64,000 bases of DNA from an uncultured Bacteroidales bacterium (GCA_902778625.1 CACYYM010000002.1:62001-126000), one strand, 5' to 3'; shown: positions 17,504 to 28,196, counted from the first letter of the stretch. Program-made: numbers and translations. Notes: a model not told the origin generated them from the letters alone.

Positions 17504-20500
17504 ATGGAGAAGGCTCTCATCACAGACCCTACGTGGATATTCTCGGTAGTGCTTGGCATCATTCTCTTCGCGCCATTACTGCTGAGACGACTGCGTGTGC
17601 CGCCAGTCATAGGACTGATTGTGGCCGGCATTCTCGTGGGGCCTTATGGCTTCAACCTGCTTGCCCACGATAGTTCGTTTGAGCTCTTCGGTCAGGTTGG
17701 CATTTACTATATCATGTTCCTCGCAGGTCTGGAGCTCGAGATGGGCAGCGTGGAGCAGTATGGCAAAACAGGTCTGAACTTCGGCATTCTGACCTTCACG
17801 ATTCCTTTCGTGTTGGGCATTGTGACGAGCGTCTGGCTCTTGGGCTTCTCTTTGCCTACCAGCCTTCTGCTTGCATGCATTTATGCGAGCCACACTCTCG
17901 TTACTTATCCTATCGTTGGACGCTATGGTTTGAGCCGACACAGAGCAGTTGTAGTGAGCGTTGTCGCTACTGCGATTGCCCTTTTCGCAGCCTTACTTGT
18001 CCTTGCTTTAGTGGTAAACGGACAGAAACCCGACTGGTCGGTTGCGAACTTAGCACTTTGGCTGCTTCTCTGTGGCATTTATGTTGCCTTCGCAATCCTC
18101 GTTTTTCCGAGGGTTGGACGCTGGTTCCTGCGCCATTACGAAGATGGAGTGATGCAGTTTATCTTCATTCTGGCACTCGTTTTCCTGAGCGCTTCTTTGG
18201 CAAAGATGGTGGGTCTTGAGGGCTTGCTTGGTGCTTTCCTGGCCGGTTTGATAGTGAACAGGCTCATTCCCAAAACGAGTCCCTTGATGTCGCGACTCGA
18301 ATTTGTGGGCAACGCGCTGTTCATCCCTTACTTCCTCATCGGGGTTGGAATGATAATCGACCCAAGCATTCTCGTTCGCAACCCAGAGACACTTTGGCTT
18401 GTTGCCGTAATGGTAGTGACGGGAATGCTCTCCAAGTTGCTTGCTTCAGCCTTGATGGCCTGGACGATGGGCGAGGGCAGGAACAGTATGTGGCTCATGT
18501 TCGGACTCACCAACGCACATGCCGCAGGTGCTCTCGCCATTGTGACAATAGGCACGGCACCAGGTGTGGGGCTTATGAACGACGAGGTCTTGGGCGGAAC
18601 AGTCATGCTGATTCTGTTCAGTTGCCTCATTAGCGGCTTCGCCACAAACAGGGGTGCGAAGGGACTTGCCCTTAGTGATACCGCTCTCGAGGACAATCGC
18701 GGCTCCTATCACGGCAAGTGTCTCATCACATATAGCCAAGAAGATAATGTCGACGTGATGACCCAACTCGCCATCCTCATCCGCAATCCTTTCATCCCAG
18801 ACAGCTTGATGGGACTTCATGTGGCATACGATAACGGGCAACAGACAACGGACAATAGCCATCGAAAGGGCAAGAGATTGCTCGAGAAGGCACAGATGAT
18901 TGCTGCTGCTGCAGATGTGCCGATGGCGATTGTCAACAGGATGAGTACCAACATAGCTGGTGGCATCCTCCATACAATGACGGAATACGACTGTGGTGAG
19001 GTCATTATGTGTCTCAACGACAAAGCAACCGGAGAGTCGAAGTCCCAGCTTGGTCCGATCATAGACAACGTCCTGAACGGCAGTCACCGCGAGGTAATGG
19101 CGGTTCGCAGCATTGTGCCTCCAGGAACAATCCGTCGTGTCGTGATTGCCGTACCACAGAAAGCAGAGTACGAAGTCGGGTTCTATAAGTGGTTGGAGCA
19201 CATTTGCCGAATCGGCGAGGAACTTGATTGTCATCTGGAATACCATGCTCATCCCGACACATTACCTTATATTAAAGGATATATGGAACAGAAGCATAGC
19301 CACGTTCGCTCGCATTATTTCGAGATGAACCGCTGGATGCAGTTCCTCAATATGCGTCACGAAATGGGACTTGGCGATATGCTCGTGGCCGTTACTGCAA
19401 GGCCGGGCTTCATCTCCTATCAGAATGTCTTCGAAGAACTGCCGATGCTCATTCACCGTTACTTCAGCCATACGAGCGTCATGCTGCTTTTCCCCGACCA
19501 ATGGGGCGAGCCGCAAGAAAGCATTTCAGTCTTTACGCCAAATGGTACGGCAGTTCAAAGGCAACCACGCTCAATTGGGGCTCTGATAAGACGACTCTTC
19601 TTTACGGCTCGACGTTCAGCCGTCGTCTTGCTGCTTCTCTTTTCAACTTTTCAACTTTTCAATGTTTCAACTTTAAGTGCGGCTCAGCGTCCCAGGTTCG
19701 ATAAAATGTCGCCAATGGTTCGTTATGCAGTTTTGCAGGAACAGGCAAAGTGTCGAGATGGCAGACTTCGTGCTAATTCGCAGACCTCATCGCGTTTGCT
19801 TTCATTAATTAAGGTAGATGATGAGAAGGTTCTTCGTCAGCATAATTGCCACACTTATGCCCGTTGGGGGGACATATACGCCGTTTCAATTCCCAAGACA
19901 GAACTTGCTGCGTTGTCCCTTCGACCTGAGGTTCATCGTATCGAAAGCGGCAGAACTTGCGAGGCACATACTGATACTTCGGCCATCATAACACGTTCCG
20001 ACGTTCTCCGTACCGCTACTGCTAGCCGTTCTTCATATACTGGAAGAGGCATTGTGGTAGGCGTAATGGACATTGGCTTCGACCTGACTAACCCATCTTT
20101 CTACAGTCGAGACCTCGGAACCTATCGTGTCCGCTCCTTCTGGGACATGCTGGACTTTGAGGAGACAACAGCCGACAATCAACAGGCAACGGCTTACGGC
20201 ATGGAACTTCCTGTTGGAAAAGCCTACACTTCAAGCATCGAGGTGCGCGAGAAGACTTGCTCCTCCGACAGTCATCTGCAGTATCACGGCACGCATACTG
20301 CAAGCACGGCAGCCGGAAGTGGCTATGACACGCCCTACATCGGAATGGCTCCGGATGCCGATATCTGTCTCGTGAACAATGCCGTAACGAGTGATAAGGA
20401 ACTTGTTCCCGATTCGCTTTGGGAACTTTACGGCAGCGCCATCGACCTCTTGGGCTTCGAATATATCTTCCGTTATGCGGATAAAGTGAATAAGCCCTGT

Positions 20501-21718
20501 GTCATCAGCTTCAGCGAAGGCAGTCACGAAGACCTTTGGGGCGAGTCGCAACTTTATAGCATCGTGCTCGACAGTCTTGTTCGCCCTGGTCGAATCATCT
20601 GCGCTTCTGCAGGAAATGAGAGCAACAGCCAGACATACATGCAGAAACCTCTTGGCAAAGAGCGTTCCGCAGCACTCATTTCCATCTCTGGTGTCACGAC
20701 ATATATGTTGCTTCGCAGTCGTGGCAACTTCAATATCCAACTTGATTTCATGGCTTCTCCCTCGGAAACTTTCCTCAATTATGAGGTTCCAATCGAGGAT
20801 ATCCTTGCCACCGAGGACAGTCTTATCGTGGATACAATTACCGCGGGAAGCCTTACATTCGAACTGACGTTTGGTTCTTATCCCTGTTGCTACGATGAAA
20901 GTCAGCTCGCGACCGACGTTGTGATAAGAAAGATAGGCAAGGGTGTCATCACTTCTGTGCAGACGGCAATCGGCGTTACGGGCAAAGAAGCCGAAGTCGA
21001 GGTGTTCCCGCAGATTGGATATCTAAAGGCGTGGTCCATCTATTCAAACTATATGGATGGTGAGACGTCGCATAATATCAACTGGCCCGCCTCAGACCCT
21101 AGTGTTATTTGTGTCGGTGCGACGTCCTACAGAACAGGCTTCACGAACCTTGCCGGCAAGTGGCAAGACTATAATCGAGGCGTTGGAGGCGAGGTGGCAG
21201 ACTATAGCAGTTGTGGCCCGACACTTCAAGGCCACATTAAGCCTGAGGTGCTTGCTCCTGGATCGAACGTCATTGCAGCCTTCAACAGCTATTACCGCGA
21301 AGCGCATCCCACGGACTATCTGCTTGATTTCGACGTTGCTCGTTCCACTTTCAAAGGTCGCGAGTATACTTGGTCCTCGCAAAGAGGCACAAGTATGTCT
21401 TGTCCGATTGTTGCAGGCATTATTGCTCAATGGTTGGAAGCCATTCCGAATCTGACGCGAGAGCAGGTCGTTGAGGCTTTTGCAGCGAGTTGCCAGCACC
21501 ATGATCCCACGCTGACTTATCCCAACAACAACTATGGATATGGTGAGATAGACGCAGAAGCTGGGTTGGATTACCTTCTTTCGCAATATGCAACCAGCAT
21601 CTCAGCGTTCCCCGAGACCTTAAAGAAATCCGAACTAATCTTTAACCTTTCGGGTCAACGACTCGCCAAACCACAAAAGGGCATTAACATAATCAACGGT
21701 AAGAAAGTTTTGAAATGA
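17504..21718 (+). CDS. Fusion: Kef-type cation:proton antiporter + subtilisin-like (S8) protease
   Basis: One uninterrupted frame of 1404 codons holding two proteins usually separate. Residues 1 to about 385 form a CPA2 sodium/potassium:proton antiporter membrane domain (about 12 segments; [35 protein letters not shown]). Residues about 395-690 are the cytosolic universal-stress-like region common in these antiporters. Residues 703-727 ([16 protein letters not shown] then NVSTLSAA) look exactly like a signal peptide. Residues about 840-1370 are a peptidase S8 domain with an intact triad: D856 (MDIGFD), H928 (HGTHTA) and S1297 (GTSMS). The C-terminus ends [20 protein letters not shown]. No ATG separates the halves; codon 695 is ATA where a start would be expected. 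Either a real fusion or a frameshift/start mutation. The stop overlaps the lolD start (ATGA). Confidence 0.85.
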   Translation: MEKALITDPTWIFSVVLGIILFAPLLLRRLRVPPVIGLIVAGILVGPYGFNLLAHDSSFELFGQVGIYYIMFLAGLELEMGSVEQYGKTGLNFGILTFTIPFVLGIVTSVWLLGFSLPTSLLLACIYASHTLVTYPIVGRYGLSRHRAVVVSVVATAIALFAALLVLALVVNGQKPDWSVANLALWLLLCGIYVAFAILVFPRVGRWFLRHYEDGVMQFIFILALVFLSASLAKMVGLEGLLGAFLAGLIVNRLIPKTSPLMSRLEFVGNALFIPYFLIGVGMIIDPSILVRNPETLWLVAVMVVTGMLSKLLASALMAWTMGEGRNSMWLMFGLTNAHAAGALAIVTIGTAPGVGLMNDEVLGGTVMLILFSCLISGFATNRGAKGLALSDTALEDNRGSYHGKCLITYSQEDNVDVMTQLAILIRNPFIPDSLMGLHVAYDNGQQTTDNSHRKGKRLLEKAQMIAAAADVPMAIVNRMSTNIAGGILHTMTEYDCGEVIMCLNDKATGESKSQLGPIIDNVLNGSHREVMAVRSIVPPGTIRRVVIAVPQKAEYEVGFYKWLEHICRIGEELDCHLEYHAHPDTLPYIKGYMEQKHSHVRSHYFEMNRWMQFLNMRHEMGLGDMLVAVTARPGFISYQNVFEELPMLIHRYFSHTSVMLLFPDQWGEPQESISVFTPNGTAVQRQPRSIGALIRRLFFTARRSAVVLLLLFSTFQLFNVSTLSAAQRPRFDKMSPMVRYAVLQEQAKCRDGRLRANSQTSSRLLSLIKVDDEKVLRQHNCHTYARWGDIYAVSIPKTELAALSLRPEVHRIESGRTCEAHTDTSAIITRSDVLRTATASRSSYTGRGIVVGVMDIGFDLTNPSFYSRDLGTYRVRSFWDMLDFEETTADNQQATAYGMELPVGKAYTSSIEVREKTCSSDSHLQYHGTHTASTAAGSGYDTPYIGMAPDADICLVNNAVTSDKELVPDSLWELYGSAIDLLGFEYIFRYADKVNKPCVISFSEGSHEDLWGESQLYSIVLDSLVRPGRIICASAGNESNSQTYMQKPLGKERSAALISISGVTTYMLLRSRGNFNIQLDFMASPSETFLNYEVPIEDILATEDSLIVDTITAGSLTFELTFGSYPCCYDESQLATDVVIRKIGKGVITSVQTAIGVTGKEAEVEVFPQIGYLKAWSIYSNYMDGETSHNINWPASDPSVICVGATSYRTGFTNLAGKWQDYNRGVGGEVADYSSCGPTLQGHIKPEVLAPGSNVIAAFNSYYREAHPTDYLLDFDVARSTFKGREYTWSSQRGTSMSCPIVAGIIAQWLEAIPNLTREQVVEAFAASCQHHDPTLTYPNNNYGYGEIDAEAGLDYLLSQYATSISAFPETLKKSELIFNLSGQRLAKPQKGINIINGKKVLK

Positions 21719-22371
21719 TTGAGATAAGAGGTATAAAGAAGAGTTTCGGCACGCTCGAAGTGCTGAAAGGCATTGATCTTGACATTGAAAGAGGCAAGAT
21801 AGTCAGCATAGTTGGCGCTAGTGGAGCGGGTAAGACTACGCTTCTTCAAATAATGGGAACCCTCGACAAACCCGACAGCGGCAGTGTTGTCATTGACGGG
21901 GTCAACGTAATGAATCTCAGCGACGCCAAGCGTTCTGCCTTTCGCAACAAGCACATGGGCTTCGTTTTCCAGTTCCATCAACTTTTGCCGGAGTTTTCCG
22001 CACTCGAGAATGTCATGATGCCTGCCCTTATTGGAGGCGTTTCAAGACGCGAGGCCAAGCGTCGGGCCGAGGAACTTCTTGCTTTCATGGGGCTTTCCGA
22101 CCGTGCCAGCCATAAGCCCAACGAGCTTTCCGGAGGCGAGAAGCAAAGGGTGGCAGTGGCGAGAGCCCTCGTCAACAAACCTGATGTGGTCTTTGCCGAC
22201 GAGCCAAGCGGCTCGCTTGATACACAAAACAAACAGGAACTTCATCGTCTTTTCTTTGACCTTCGCGACCAATTCGGCCAGACATTTGTCATCGTTACAC
22301 ACGACGAACAGCTTGCCGACATTGCCGACAGAAAGATTTGCATGCAGGATGGTCGCATCGTTAACCCTTGA
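21715..22371 (+). CDS. lolD: ABC transporter ATP-binding protein, LolD-like
   Basis: ATPase of the MacB/LolCDE family, probably driving lipoprotein release from the inner membrane. The 218-residue protein has Walker [11 protein letters not shown]-loop [17 protein letters not shown] (typical LolD wording), signature [15 protein letters not shown], Walker [14 protein letters not shown] and the switch histidine in VTHDEQ. The ATG overlaps the stop of the antiporter-protease ORF (ATGA at 21715-21718), so translation is likely coupled. The membrane partner (LolC/E) is not in the window, which is common in Bacteroidetes. Confidence 0.9.
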   Translation: MIEIRGIKKSFGTLEVLKGIDLDIERGKIVSIVGASGAGKTTLLQIMGTLDKPDSGSVVIDGVNVMNLSDAKRSAFRNKHMGFVFQFHQLLPEFSALENVMMPALIGGVSRREAKRRAEELLAFMGLSDRASHKPNELSGGEKQRVAVARALVNKPDVVFADEPSGSLDTQNKQELHRLFFDLRDQFGQTFVIVTHDEQLADIADRKICMQDGRIVNP

Positions 22372-22377
22372 GTTCTT

Positions 22378-22489
22378 TCCAGCGACGTGTGGTAAGTTTG
22401 TCAACTTAACGTGGTGAGTTTACAAACTTAACGTGTTAAGTTGACCATTTTAACGTGTTAAGTTGAGCGACTTAACGTGTTGAGTTTTT
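22378..22489. repeat. 22-bp repeat array c (5 units)
   Basis: CGTG cores at 22386, 22410, 22432, 22454 and 22476; spacing 24 then 22, 22, 22. Units are close to AACTTAACGTGTTAAGTT. It fills the convergent gap between lolD and the sialidase-fold gene and its last unit runs into the latter's stop codon. Confidence 0.88.
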
Positions 22490-24309
22490 CAACGCCGCAA
22501 GGTCTTCTTCCCGTTTTGGACTTGGATGCCTTTAAACGAAGGCTGGACTTGCAGGCCGGAAAGCGTGTAGAGAGCTTCTCCGCCTGCTTTTGCGGAAGGA
22601 GAATTAATGCCCGTCTGGTCTTGTGAAGGAATGAGATGAAGGGGCATCCAGGTAGCAGGCTTCATTGGCGAGGCGTCGGGAATGCTTTCAATTAGTTGCT
22701 CGGAGCCGTCGCCGCTGAGTGTTTCGAGGTTGACCGTAATGTTGCCTTCGACTGGGGCTGACGAGAGACCAATTTCCGTCCAAGGTATTGCAAGTTCTAT
22801 TCGATAGTTCGAAGTGGCCACTTTCGACGTGGTAACGATGCCAGTTAGTACTGTCTCTTCCCATGTTGTGCCGTTTCCCTGACTCACGTTTAACGTGCCG
22901 TCTGGCAGGACAGAAAGCTTGTAAGAGGTTGAAACAGGCTTGTTTGTGCTTGCTCCTGTGCTTTCGATATAGAGGTTGATGCCGTCTGGGAAAGGCTCTT
23001 CGCTGCGTGCTTGAGAGCGATAGACAATGCTGGTCATGTAGAGATGACTGGTGTCGTAGGCAAAGTCGGTGTATGAAAATGTTCCTGTCTCGCTGCCCAT
23101 CGGGATTTGCTTGGCTGCCGGGTGATAGTAGCCATCGTTGGACGTGAACTTTCCATCAACGTTTGGCGTGCTGTAAGAGGCTTGAAACTGGTTCATCGGA
23201 TAACCTTTCGCGATGGCTATCTTACCGTCGAGTCCGCCCACAGCCACTACGATTCCTGTGTCGATAACAGCGAGTGAGTTCCACCACGACCCTTTCGTCG
23301 TTCCCTGATAGAACGGCCTGGACATCGCTTTGAAGTCCTTTGCCTGCTTGTTCCCCACGTAAACATACATCTTCATGTTGTCTCCGTCGCCATATTTGGA
23401 CTGATGCGAGAGGACGGTTTCACCGTTGGGAAGGACACGCAGATAGGGCGCTCCGCCTTTTGCGACTGGGCAATAGTTGTGGTTTATGCTGCGATTGCGC
23501 TGAGAGCTCGAGCCCGAAACGTAGGTGCTGCCGCGCCAGTTGTTTGAGAGCGGTGTGCGAACTGTCGTGGGCACAAAGTCTCCGACATCTTCCCAACCAT
23601 TGTCTTCGATGGCTACCACAATGTTCTTCTGGTCGCTGAGCAACACGGGAACGGGCATTCCGTCGCGATATCCGCTTCGATACGAAACGCGCTTCGGGTC
23701 GGTCCAGGTCAGTCCTCCGTCGAAGCTGCGACATAAAGATATCTGTTGGTCCCCGTTATGTATGAAAGGACTCTCGTCTGCGAAGTACAACTGAACCTCT
23801 CCACTTGGCAATTGCAAAAAGGAAGGTTCCCAACAACCGTTCTCGAAAATGTAGTCCGCATCATAGACAAATATCTCGTTCGACCAAGTTTGGCCGTTAT
23901 CGGTACTGCGTCGGACGCGAATGCCAAAGCGTCGGTCTTCCGTATAAGGCTGCGAGGGACGGGGATTGTAACCAACGATGATGGTTCCGTCGGCAAGTTG
24001 AATGAGGTCGGGCACGCAGTTTGGCGTGTTGTTTGAATTGGGTGCGATAAGGGTAGGGGAAGTCCAAGTGCGGCCCTTATTCGAGGAGAAACTGATCTTG
24101 ATGCCGCCACTTTCGCAACACGCAAGCAGTCGTCCGTCCTGCAGCTCAATGAGTCGCGCATAGCCGCCACTGTTGAAGACGGTCACAGGGGAACGCGAAT
24201 CCCAGAAGATTCGGCTGCCGCTGTATCGCTGAACGGTCGCTGCATTAATGTGTATGTAAAGGCACGAGAGCAGTAGGAGAATTGCCTTATTCAAAGTATT
24301 TCTTGCCAT
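22489..24309 (-). CDS. Secreted sialidase-fold protein (BNR/Asp-box repeats)
   Basis: 606 residues with a signal peptide (MARNTLNKAILLLLSCLYIH then INA). Three Asp-box motifs occur exactly 60 residues apart: SSNKGRTW (75-82), STDNGQTW (135-142) and SFDGGLTW (195-202), giving a six-bladed propeller prediction. The WEPSFLQLPSGEVQLYFADE block (160-179) fits the GH33/GH93-like superfamily; I cannot decide between exo-sialidase and exo-arabinanase-type activity. Residues about 430-560 resemble a carbohydrate-binding domain, and the tail (GIQVQNGKKTLRR) is a variant of the shared C-terminal signal. It overlaps the upstream M6 protease gene by 23 bases, so the three minus-strand genes are coupled. 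Confidence 0.82.
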   Translation of the reverse strand: MARNTLNKAILLLLSCLYIHINAATVQRYSGSRIFWDSRSPVTVFNSGGYARLIELQDGRLLACCESGGIKISFSSNKGRTWTSPTLIAPNSNNTPNCVPDLIQLADGTIIVGYNPRPSQPYTEDRRFGIRVRRSTDNGQTWSNEIFVYDADYIFENGCWEPSFLQLPSGEVQLYFADESPFIHNGDQQISLCRSFDGGLTWTDPKRVSYRSGYRDGMPVPVLLSDQKNIVVAIEDNGWEDVGDFVPTTVRTPLSNNWRGSTYVSGSSSQRNRSINHNYCPVAKGGAPYLRVLPNGETVLSHQSKYGDGDNMKMYVYVGNKQAKDFKAMSRPFYQGTTKGSWWNSLAVIDTGIVVAVGGLDGKIAIAKGYPMNQFQASYSTPNVDGKFTSNDGYYHPAAKQIPMGSETGTFSYTDFAYDTSHLYMTSIVYRSQARSEEPFPDGINLYIESTGASTNKPVSTSYKLSVLPDGTLNVSQGNGTTWEETVLTGIVTTSKVATSNYRIELAIPWTEIGLSSAPVEGNITVNLETLSGDGSEQLIESIPDASPMKPATWMPLHLIPSQDQTGINSPSAKAGGEALYTLSGLQVQPSFKGIQVQNGKKTLRR

Positions 24310-25903
24310 TGATGATATTGATGCCTTTTTGTGGTTTCGTCAAACGCTGTCCCGAGAGGTTATAGATACAATTATCCATTGCATTTTGTCCTTTTCCCAT
24401 TGAATTTATTCCGAGTGCTTCTTCGTCGAAGATAAAGCTAATCAGTTTGTCGCTCGACTCAGTTATCTCTGTGATGGAGTGGTGCATGAGGAGGTCTCCT
24501 TCGGCATTCGGGTTATAGAGGCTTGCTGCGGGTGTTGAGTTGTCGCTGAGTTCTGTCTTTTCCGACTGCGGCCAAGGGTCACCGGAAAGTGTTCCGGAAT
24601 AAAGCATATTGTCGGCCGGAATGATTGTCATGCGTTGATGATTGCGAAAAACGTTGACCGCGTTCTCTGCCCAAGCGAGGCTGTCGTAGTCAACATGAAT
24701 GACAAGCATCCCGTGTCCGCCTATGTACTTGTCCCAGCTAACCTTTTGTCGGTTCTCGAAGAGATAGTATTCATCGCTCTTTCCGCTATTTCTTAATATA
24801 TAGGCGGCAGGTTTCGATGTCAGGGCTGGCATGCCGACAACACGAACGGGCTCTGTCAACTCCTTCGGTTCGAGCCATCCACAGAACATCCTTTCATAGC
24901 TTGTGAAACCGACGGGATTGCCTCCGTTGCCATTGTATTCACCGTAATCCATGAGACTCCAAGTGCTCATGCCGAAGTTGCGGCCGTCTGTGTCGTAAAA
25001 GTCGGGCAGGCCAAAGCAATGGGAGAACTCGTGACAAGCGGTGCCGATGCCTGTGATGTTAGTTCCTGTCCTGCCTCGAAGTTCCGCACTTGTAGCGTAG
25101 CTGTCGACTACGACGCCGTCCACGCGAACTGGCCCATCACCGTCTCCTTCCTCGATTGCCTCGGTAAGAGTCCAGGCATGCGACCAGATGTCGTCGTTCG
25201 TCCTGCTTTGTGCTTCATCATAACCCGAATGAATGATGAAGATCTGCTCAACCTCGCCGTCTCGGTTCCAGTCGTATTCGCTGAAATCCACAATGCCGTC
25301 TATCATCATGATTGCTTCCTTGACCATAACAGCAGGGTGCTGGTCGTCGCCATTCAGGTTGTTACGTCCGTAATGATAAAGTGAATCGGGCATCGTGATG
25401 GGACCGATAATGTCGAAAGAGAAATCGAAGTGTCCGTAACTTGCGTCAAGGAAATAGTCGTGAACGGAACCGATATTGATGTCATCAGAATAACCTTCTT
25501 CGTTGAAGAAACGTAGAAAGTCGGTATTCGTGTAATGGAAAGGCACGTCTGGGAACTGCACAAGAATAACGAGGCCACGCTTGCTTCCGGTCATCGAGCC
25601 TTGTGCTTTCTTGCGACTCGAAGCCTGACGTTGGGCCCGATGGGCTTGTCTTTTATGCAGTTTTGCCTTCCATGTTTGGCGGAGCTGCTCGGCATCAACG
25701 AAATGGGCGAAGCCTTTGTTGTCGGTTTGCAAGCACTTGCCGTCGTCTGTTTGATAGAAGTGCATGGCTTCGTCGCCCATCCAAGTGGCTTCGATGGTTG
25801 AGCCATCAAGGAGCTTCAATGTGCAGCGTTCTCTTTTTGCGGGAACTGCGGACACAATCAGGGCATAGATGCCAAATAGAATCAGCAAGCAGTTTCGCAT
25901 CAT
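24287..25903 (-). CDS. Secreted M6-family metalloprotease (1)
   Basis: 538 residues, signal peptide residues 1-21 (cut near SAVPA). The zinc motif H291-E-F-S-H295 followed by CFGLPDFYD identifies an M6 (immune inhibitor A-like) domain, and the segment before it (GSVHDYFLDASYGHFDFSFD) is typical. The C-terminus ends [20 protein letters not shown], the shared secretion-associated tail. Middle gene of an overlapping trio: its start overlaps the stop of the second M6 protease by four bases (ATGA) and its end overlaps the sialidase-fold gene. It probably degrades extracellular protein; the target is unknown. Confidence 0.9.
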   Translation of the reverse strand: MMRNCLLILFGIYALIVSAVPAKRERCTLKLLDGSTIEATWMGDEAMHFYQTDDGKCLQTDNKGFAHFVDAEQLRQTWKAKLHKRQAHRAQRQASSRKKAQGSMTGSKRGLVILVQFPDVPFHYTNTDFLRFFNEEGYSDDINIGSVHDYFLDASYGHFDFSFDIIGPITMPDSLYHYGRNNLNGDDQHPAVMVKEAIMMIDGIVDFSEYDWNRDGEVEQIFIIHSGYDEAQSRTNDDIWSHAWTLTEAIEEGDGDGPVRVDGVVVDSYATSAELRGRTGTNITGIGTACHEFSHCFGLPDFYDTDGRNFGMSTWSLMDYGEYNGNGGNPVGFTSYERMFCGWLEPKELTEPVRVVGMPALTSKPAAYILRNSGKSDEYYLFENRQKVSWDKYIGGHGMLVIHVDYDSLAWAENAVNVFRNHQRMTIIPADNMLYSGTLSGDPWPQSEKTELSDNSTPAASLYNPNAEGDLLMHHSITEITESSDKLISFIFDEEALGINSMGKGQNAMDNCIYNLSGQRLTKPQKGINIINGKKYFE

Positions 25904-27900
25904 ATCATTAGCTTCTTCGTCTTTCCATTCGCACGACGAACGATGTAGAGGCCGTGTCTGAAGCCGAATCGATAGAGTTCATCGGCAAAGCATTCCCCGA
26001 CGAATCGGCCGTTCATGTCGTAGATGCGAACCAACTCCCTGCTTGTTGTCATCTCGGATATGCCGTTGGCAATGTCGAACATGTCGCCGCTCTCGGACCA
26101 TTCGCTGTTCAGGTAGGAGTCGCTTATCGCTTGAACTGTGTAGTAATAGCCTGAACTTCCTTGCATGTCGTCGAGCACGAGTGAGTTGCCCAAAATGCTG
26201 TCTTGTTGGAAGATGAGTTCGCCGTCGCGATAAAGCCTTAGGTTGTAGCGCTCAGCCTCTTCGACTTCATCCCAAACGCAGGTCACTTTGCGGAAGCTTA
26301 TATCCTGCAAAGTCAGTCCAGTCGGCGCTTCGAGCGTGCCGAGAGGCATCACTTTGAGGGTGATGACGCCGTCCTCCGTCTCTTGGATGTCAACGATAGG
26401 TTTGCCCATGAAGCCGCCTGTATAGACCATGCTGGCAGGCAGAGATTCGTCGGTCAACTCGTGATTTTCGGTAATTCCGGGGTAGGGATTGCCCATCAAG
26501 CTTGTTCGCCATATGTCCTTGTCAACGTTAGGAGTGTTGCTTCCTATAAGCGAGTTGTTTGCCGGAATGATGGTCAGTGACTGATGTTCATGGGCTAGTG
26601 TGGGGTCGTCATGCGTCCAGAGGGTGTTCACGTTGTTGCTTGTCCAGATGGTTGACTTGTAATCGACGTGATAGACCAACATTCCGTGACCTCGATTGCT
26701 GCAGCATCCCCAGTCCCAACCAAAGGCCTGTCGGTTGTCGAGGATGTAGTACTCGTCTGGATTGGCGTCGTTCACGAGTTTGTATCCCTTGCCGCCTTTG
26801 TCGAAACAATTGAGGTGAAGTGTGCATGGACCGTTGATTGTCTCCGTTTGTTGCCAGCCCATGAACTCGCGTTCGTAGGCCGTATAGCCGACAGGAACCT
26901 TCGCAGATCGGGTGTACATGCCGTAATCCATGATGCTCCAATAGTCCAAACCAAACTCCACATTGTGCTTATCGTAGAGGTCTGGCAGGCCGAGAGCGTG
27001 ACTTATCTCGTGTACGGCAACGCCTATACCGTCGGCTTGCCATGCAGTTATCCTGCCGCCACTGGCACTGGTCGGTCTCATCTCGCACGTCGAGGAACAG
27101 CCTGCGAGCGTCGTACCGTTGACTGTGTATGAAGCCGGCAGTTCCTGTGGCCAAATTGTGTTCTTGTCGCCGTATGAGTTGGTGTAGTTCTGTCCCAATC
27201 CCGCAAAGACGATGACGCACATATCTACTTTCCCGTCGCCATTATTATCGAACTGTGTCCAGTCGTCTCCTAAGGCAAGTGCCTTCGTGAAGGATTTCTG
27301 GACGAACTCGCTATAATGCAGATCCTTCGTACTTCCACTTTGCTTCCCGTAATAACTGTACACGCTGTCGAGCTCCACAGGACCGATCACGGTGAACTCC
27401 GGCATGAATTGTCCTTGGCTTTGGTCAATGAAGTATTGTCTCACGCTGCCCCAGTTGCCCGTTGCCGCGTAGATGTCTGTGCCGTTGAAGTGCCTGTCGA
27501 AGAAGGCATTGACCTGCTGTTCTGTTCGTCCCACCTCGAATTGTTTGTCCTTGAAGGCTGTCAGGATGACAGGAATCTTCTTCACTCCAATCGGTTGCAC
27601 CAGGGCTGATGCGACGCTGCCCACTTTCTTTCGGGAATATCGGGGCAGGGAAGAGGGCGAAGGCAGAGTGGCGAGATACTGCTTGAGGTTCAGTCCTGTT
27701 GCATGGAAGATGCTGTCCTCGCAGAGAATCACCTCGCCATCGTCGGTCATGAAATAGTCGAAATCCTCGTCGCCAAAAGCCGTAATCATCACAGTTCGCC
27801 CGTCGTCGAGCGTCACACTTCTGCGGATTCTGAGTGCTGGAACAGCCGAAATCCACAGAGTCAGCATTAGGAGAAAGAGACTTATTATATGTCGTTTCAT
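25900..27900 (-). CDS. Secreted M6-family metalloprotease (2)
   Basis: 666 residues with a signal peptide (MKRHIISLFLLMLTLWISAV). The zinc motif H297-E-I-S-H301 followed by ALGLPDLYD gives an M6 peptidase, paralogous to the downstream gene over residues 1-480. A fibronectin-III-like domain follows (about 530-610, LEAPTGLTLQDISFRKVTCV). The C-terminal 55 residues (VRIYDMNGRFVGE to GLYIVRRANGKTKKLMI) match a type A secretion/sorting domain rather than the SGQRL tail of its neighbours. Residues 80-92 (PSPSSLPRYSRKK) may derive from a palindromic repeat. First gene of the trio; possible -7 box at 27937-27944. Confidence 0.9.
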   Translation of the reverse strand: MKRHIISLFLLMLTLWISAVPALRIRRSVTLDDGRTVMITAFGDEDFDYFMTDDGEVILCEDSIFHATGLNLKQYLATLPSPSSLPRYSRKKVGSVASALVQPIGVKKIPVILTAFKDKQFEVGRTEQQVNAFFDRHFNGTDIYAATGNWGSVRQYFIDQSQGQFMPEFTVIGPVELDSVYSYYGKQSGSTKDLHYSEFVQKSFTKALALGDDWTQFDNNGDGKVDMCVIVFAGLGQNYTNSYGDKNTIWPQELPASYTVNGTTLAGCSSTCEMRPTSASGGRITAWQADGIGVAVHEISHALGLPDLYDKHNVEFGLDYWSIMDYGMYTRSAKVPVGYTAYEREFMGWQQTETINGPCTLHLNCFDKGGKGYKLVNDANPDEYYILDNRQAFGWDWGCCSNRGHGMLVYHVDYKSTIWTSNNVNTLWTHDDPTLAHEHQSLTIIPANNSLIGSNTPNVDKDIWRTSLMGNPYPGITENHELTDESLPASMVYTGGFMGKPIVDIQETEDGVITLKVMPLGTLEAPTGLTLQDISFRKVTCVWDEVEEAERYNLRLYRDGELIFQQDSILGNSLVLDDMQGSSGYYYTVQAISDSYLNSEWSESGDMFDIANGISEMTTSRELVRIYDMNGRFVGECFADELYRFGFRHGLYIVRRANGKTKKLMI

Positions 27901-27936
27901 CTATTTTCCTCGTTTCGTATGTATACAATTCGTGGA

Positions 27937-27944
27937 CAAAGTTA
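27937..27944 (-). promoter_or_regulatory. Candidate -7 box of the protease/sialidase operon
   Basis: TAACTTTG on the minus strand, 36 bases before the ATG at 27900. No -33 match at the standard spacing. Confidence 0.45.
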
Positions 27945-28017
27945 CGAAAAACTATATATAAATAATGTATATAGGGCAAAAAAAAGCGCGATAAGGCGAA
28001 TTATTGTCTGCAATTCA

Positions 28018-28048
28018 TTGTTTATTGTCGATTATTTCGTACTTTTGC
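28018..28048 (+). promoter_or_regulatory. Promoter of tRNA-Ala
   Basis: TTG at 28018-28020 and TACTTTTGC at 28040-28048, 19 bases apart. The tRNA begins 61 bases downstream. Confidence 0.55.
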
Positions 28049-28108
28049 ATCGCAAAAGATGAAGAGTTGCCTTAAATATTTTTATTTTTCAACTTTTCAA
28101 CTTTAACA

Positions 28109-28183
<75 letters not shown>

Positions 28184-28196
28184 CAGCACTTCGGCA

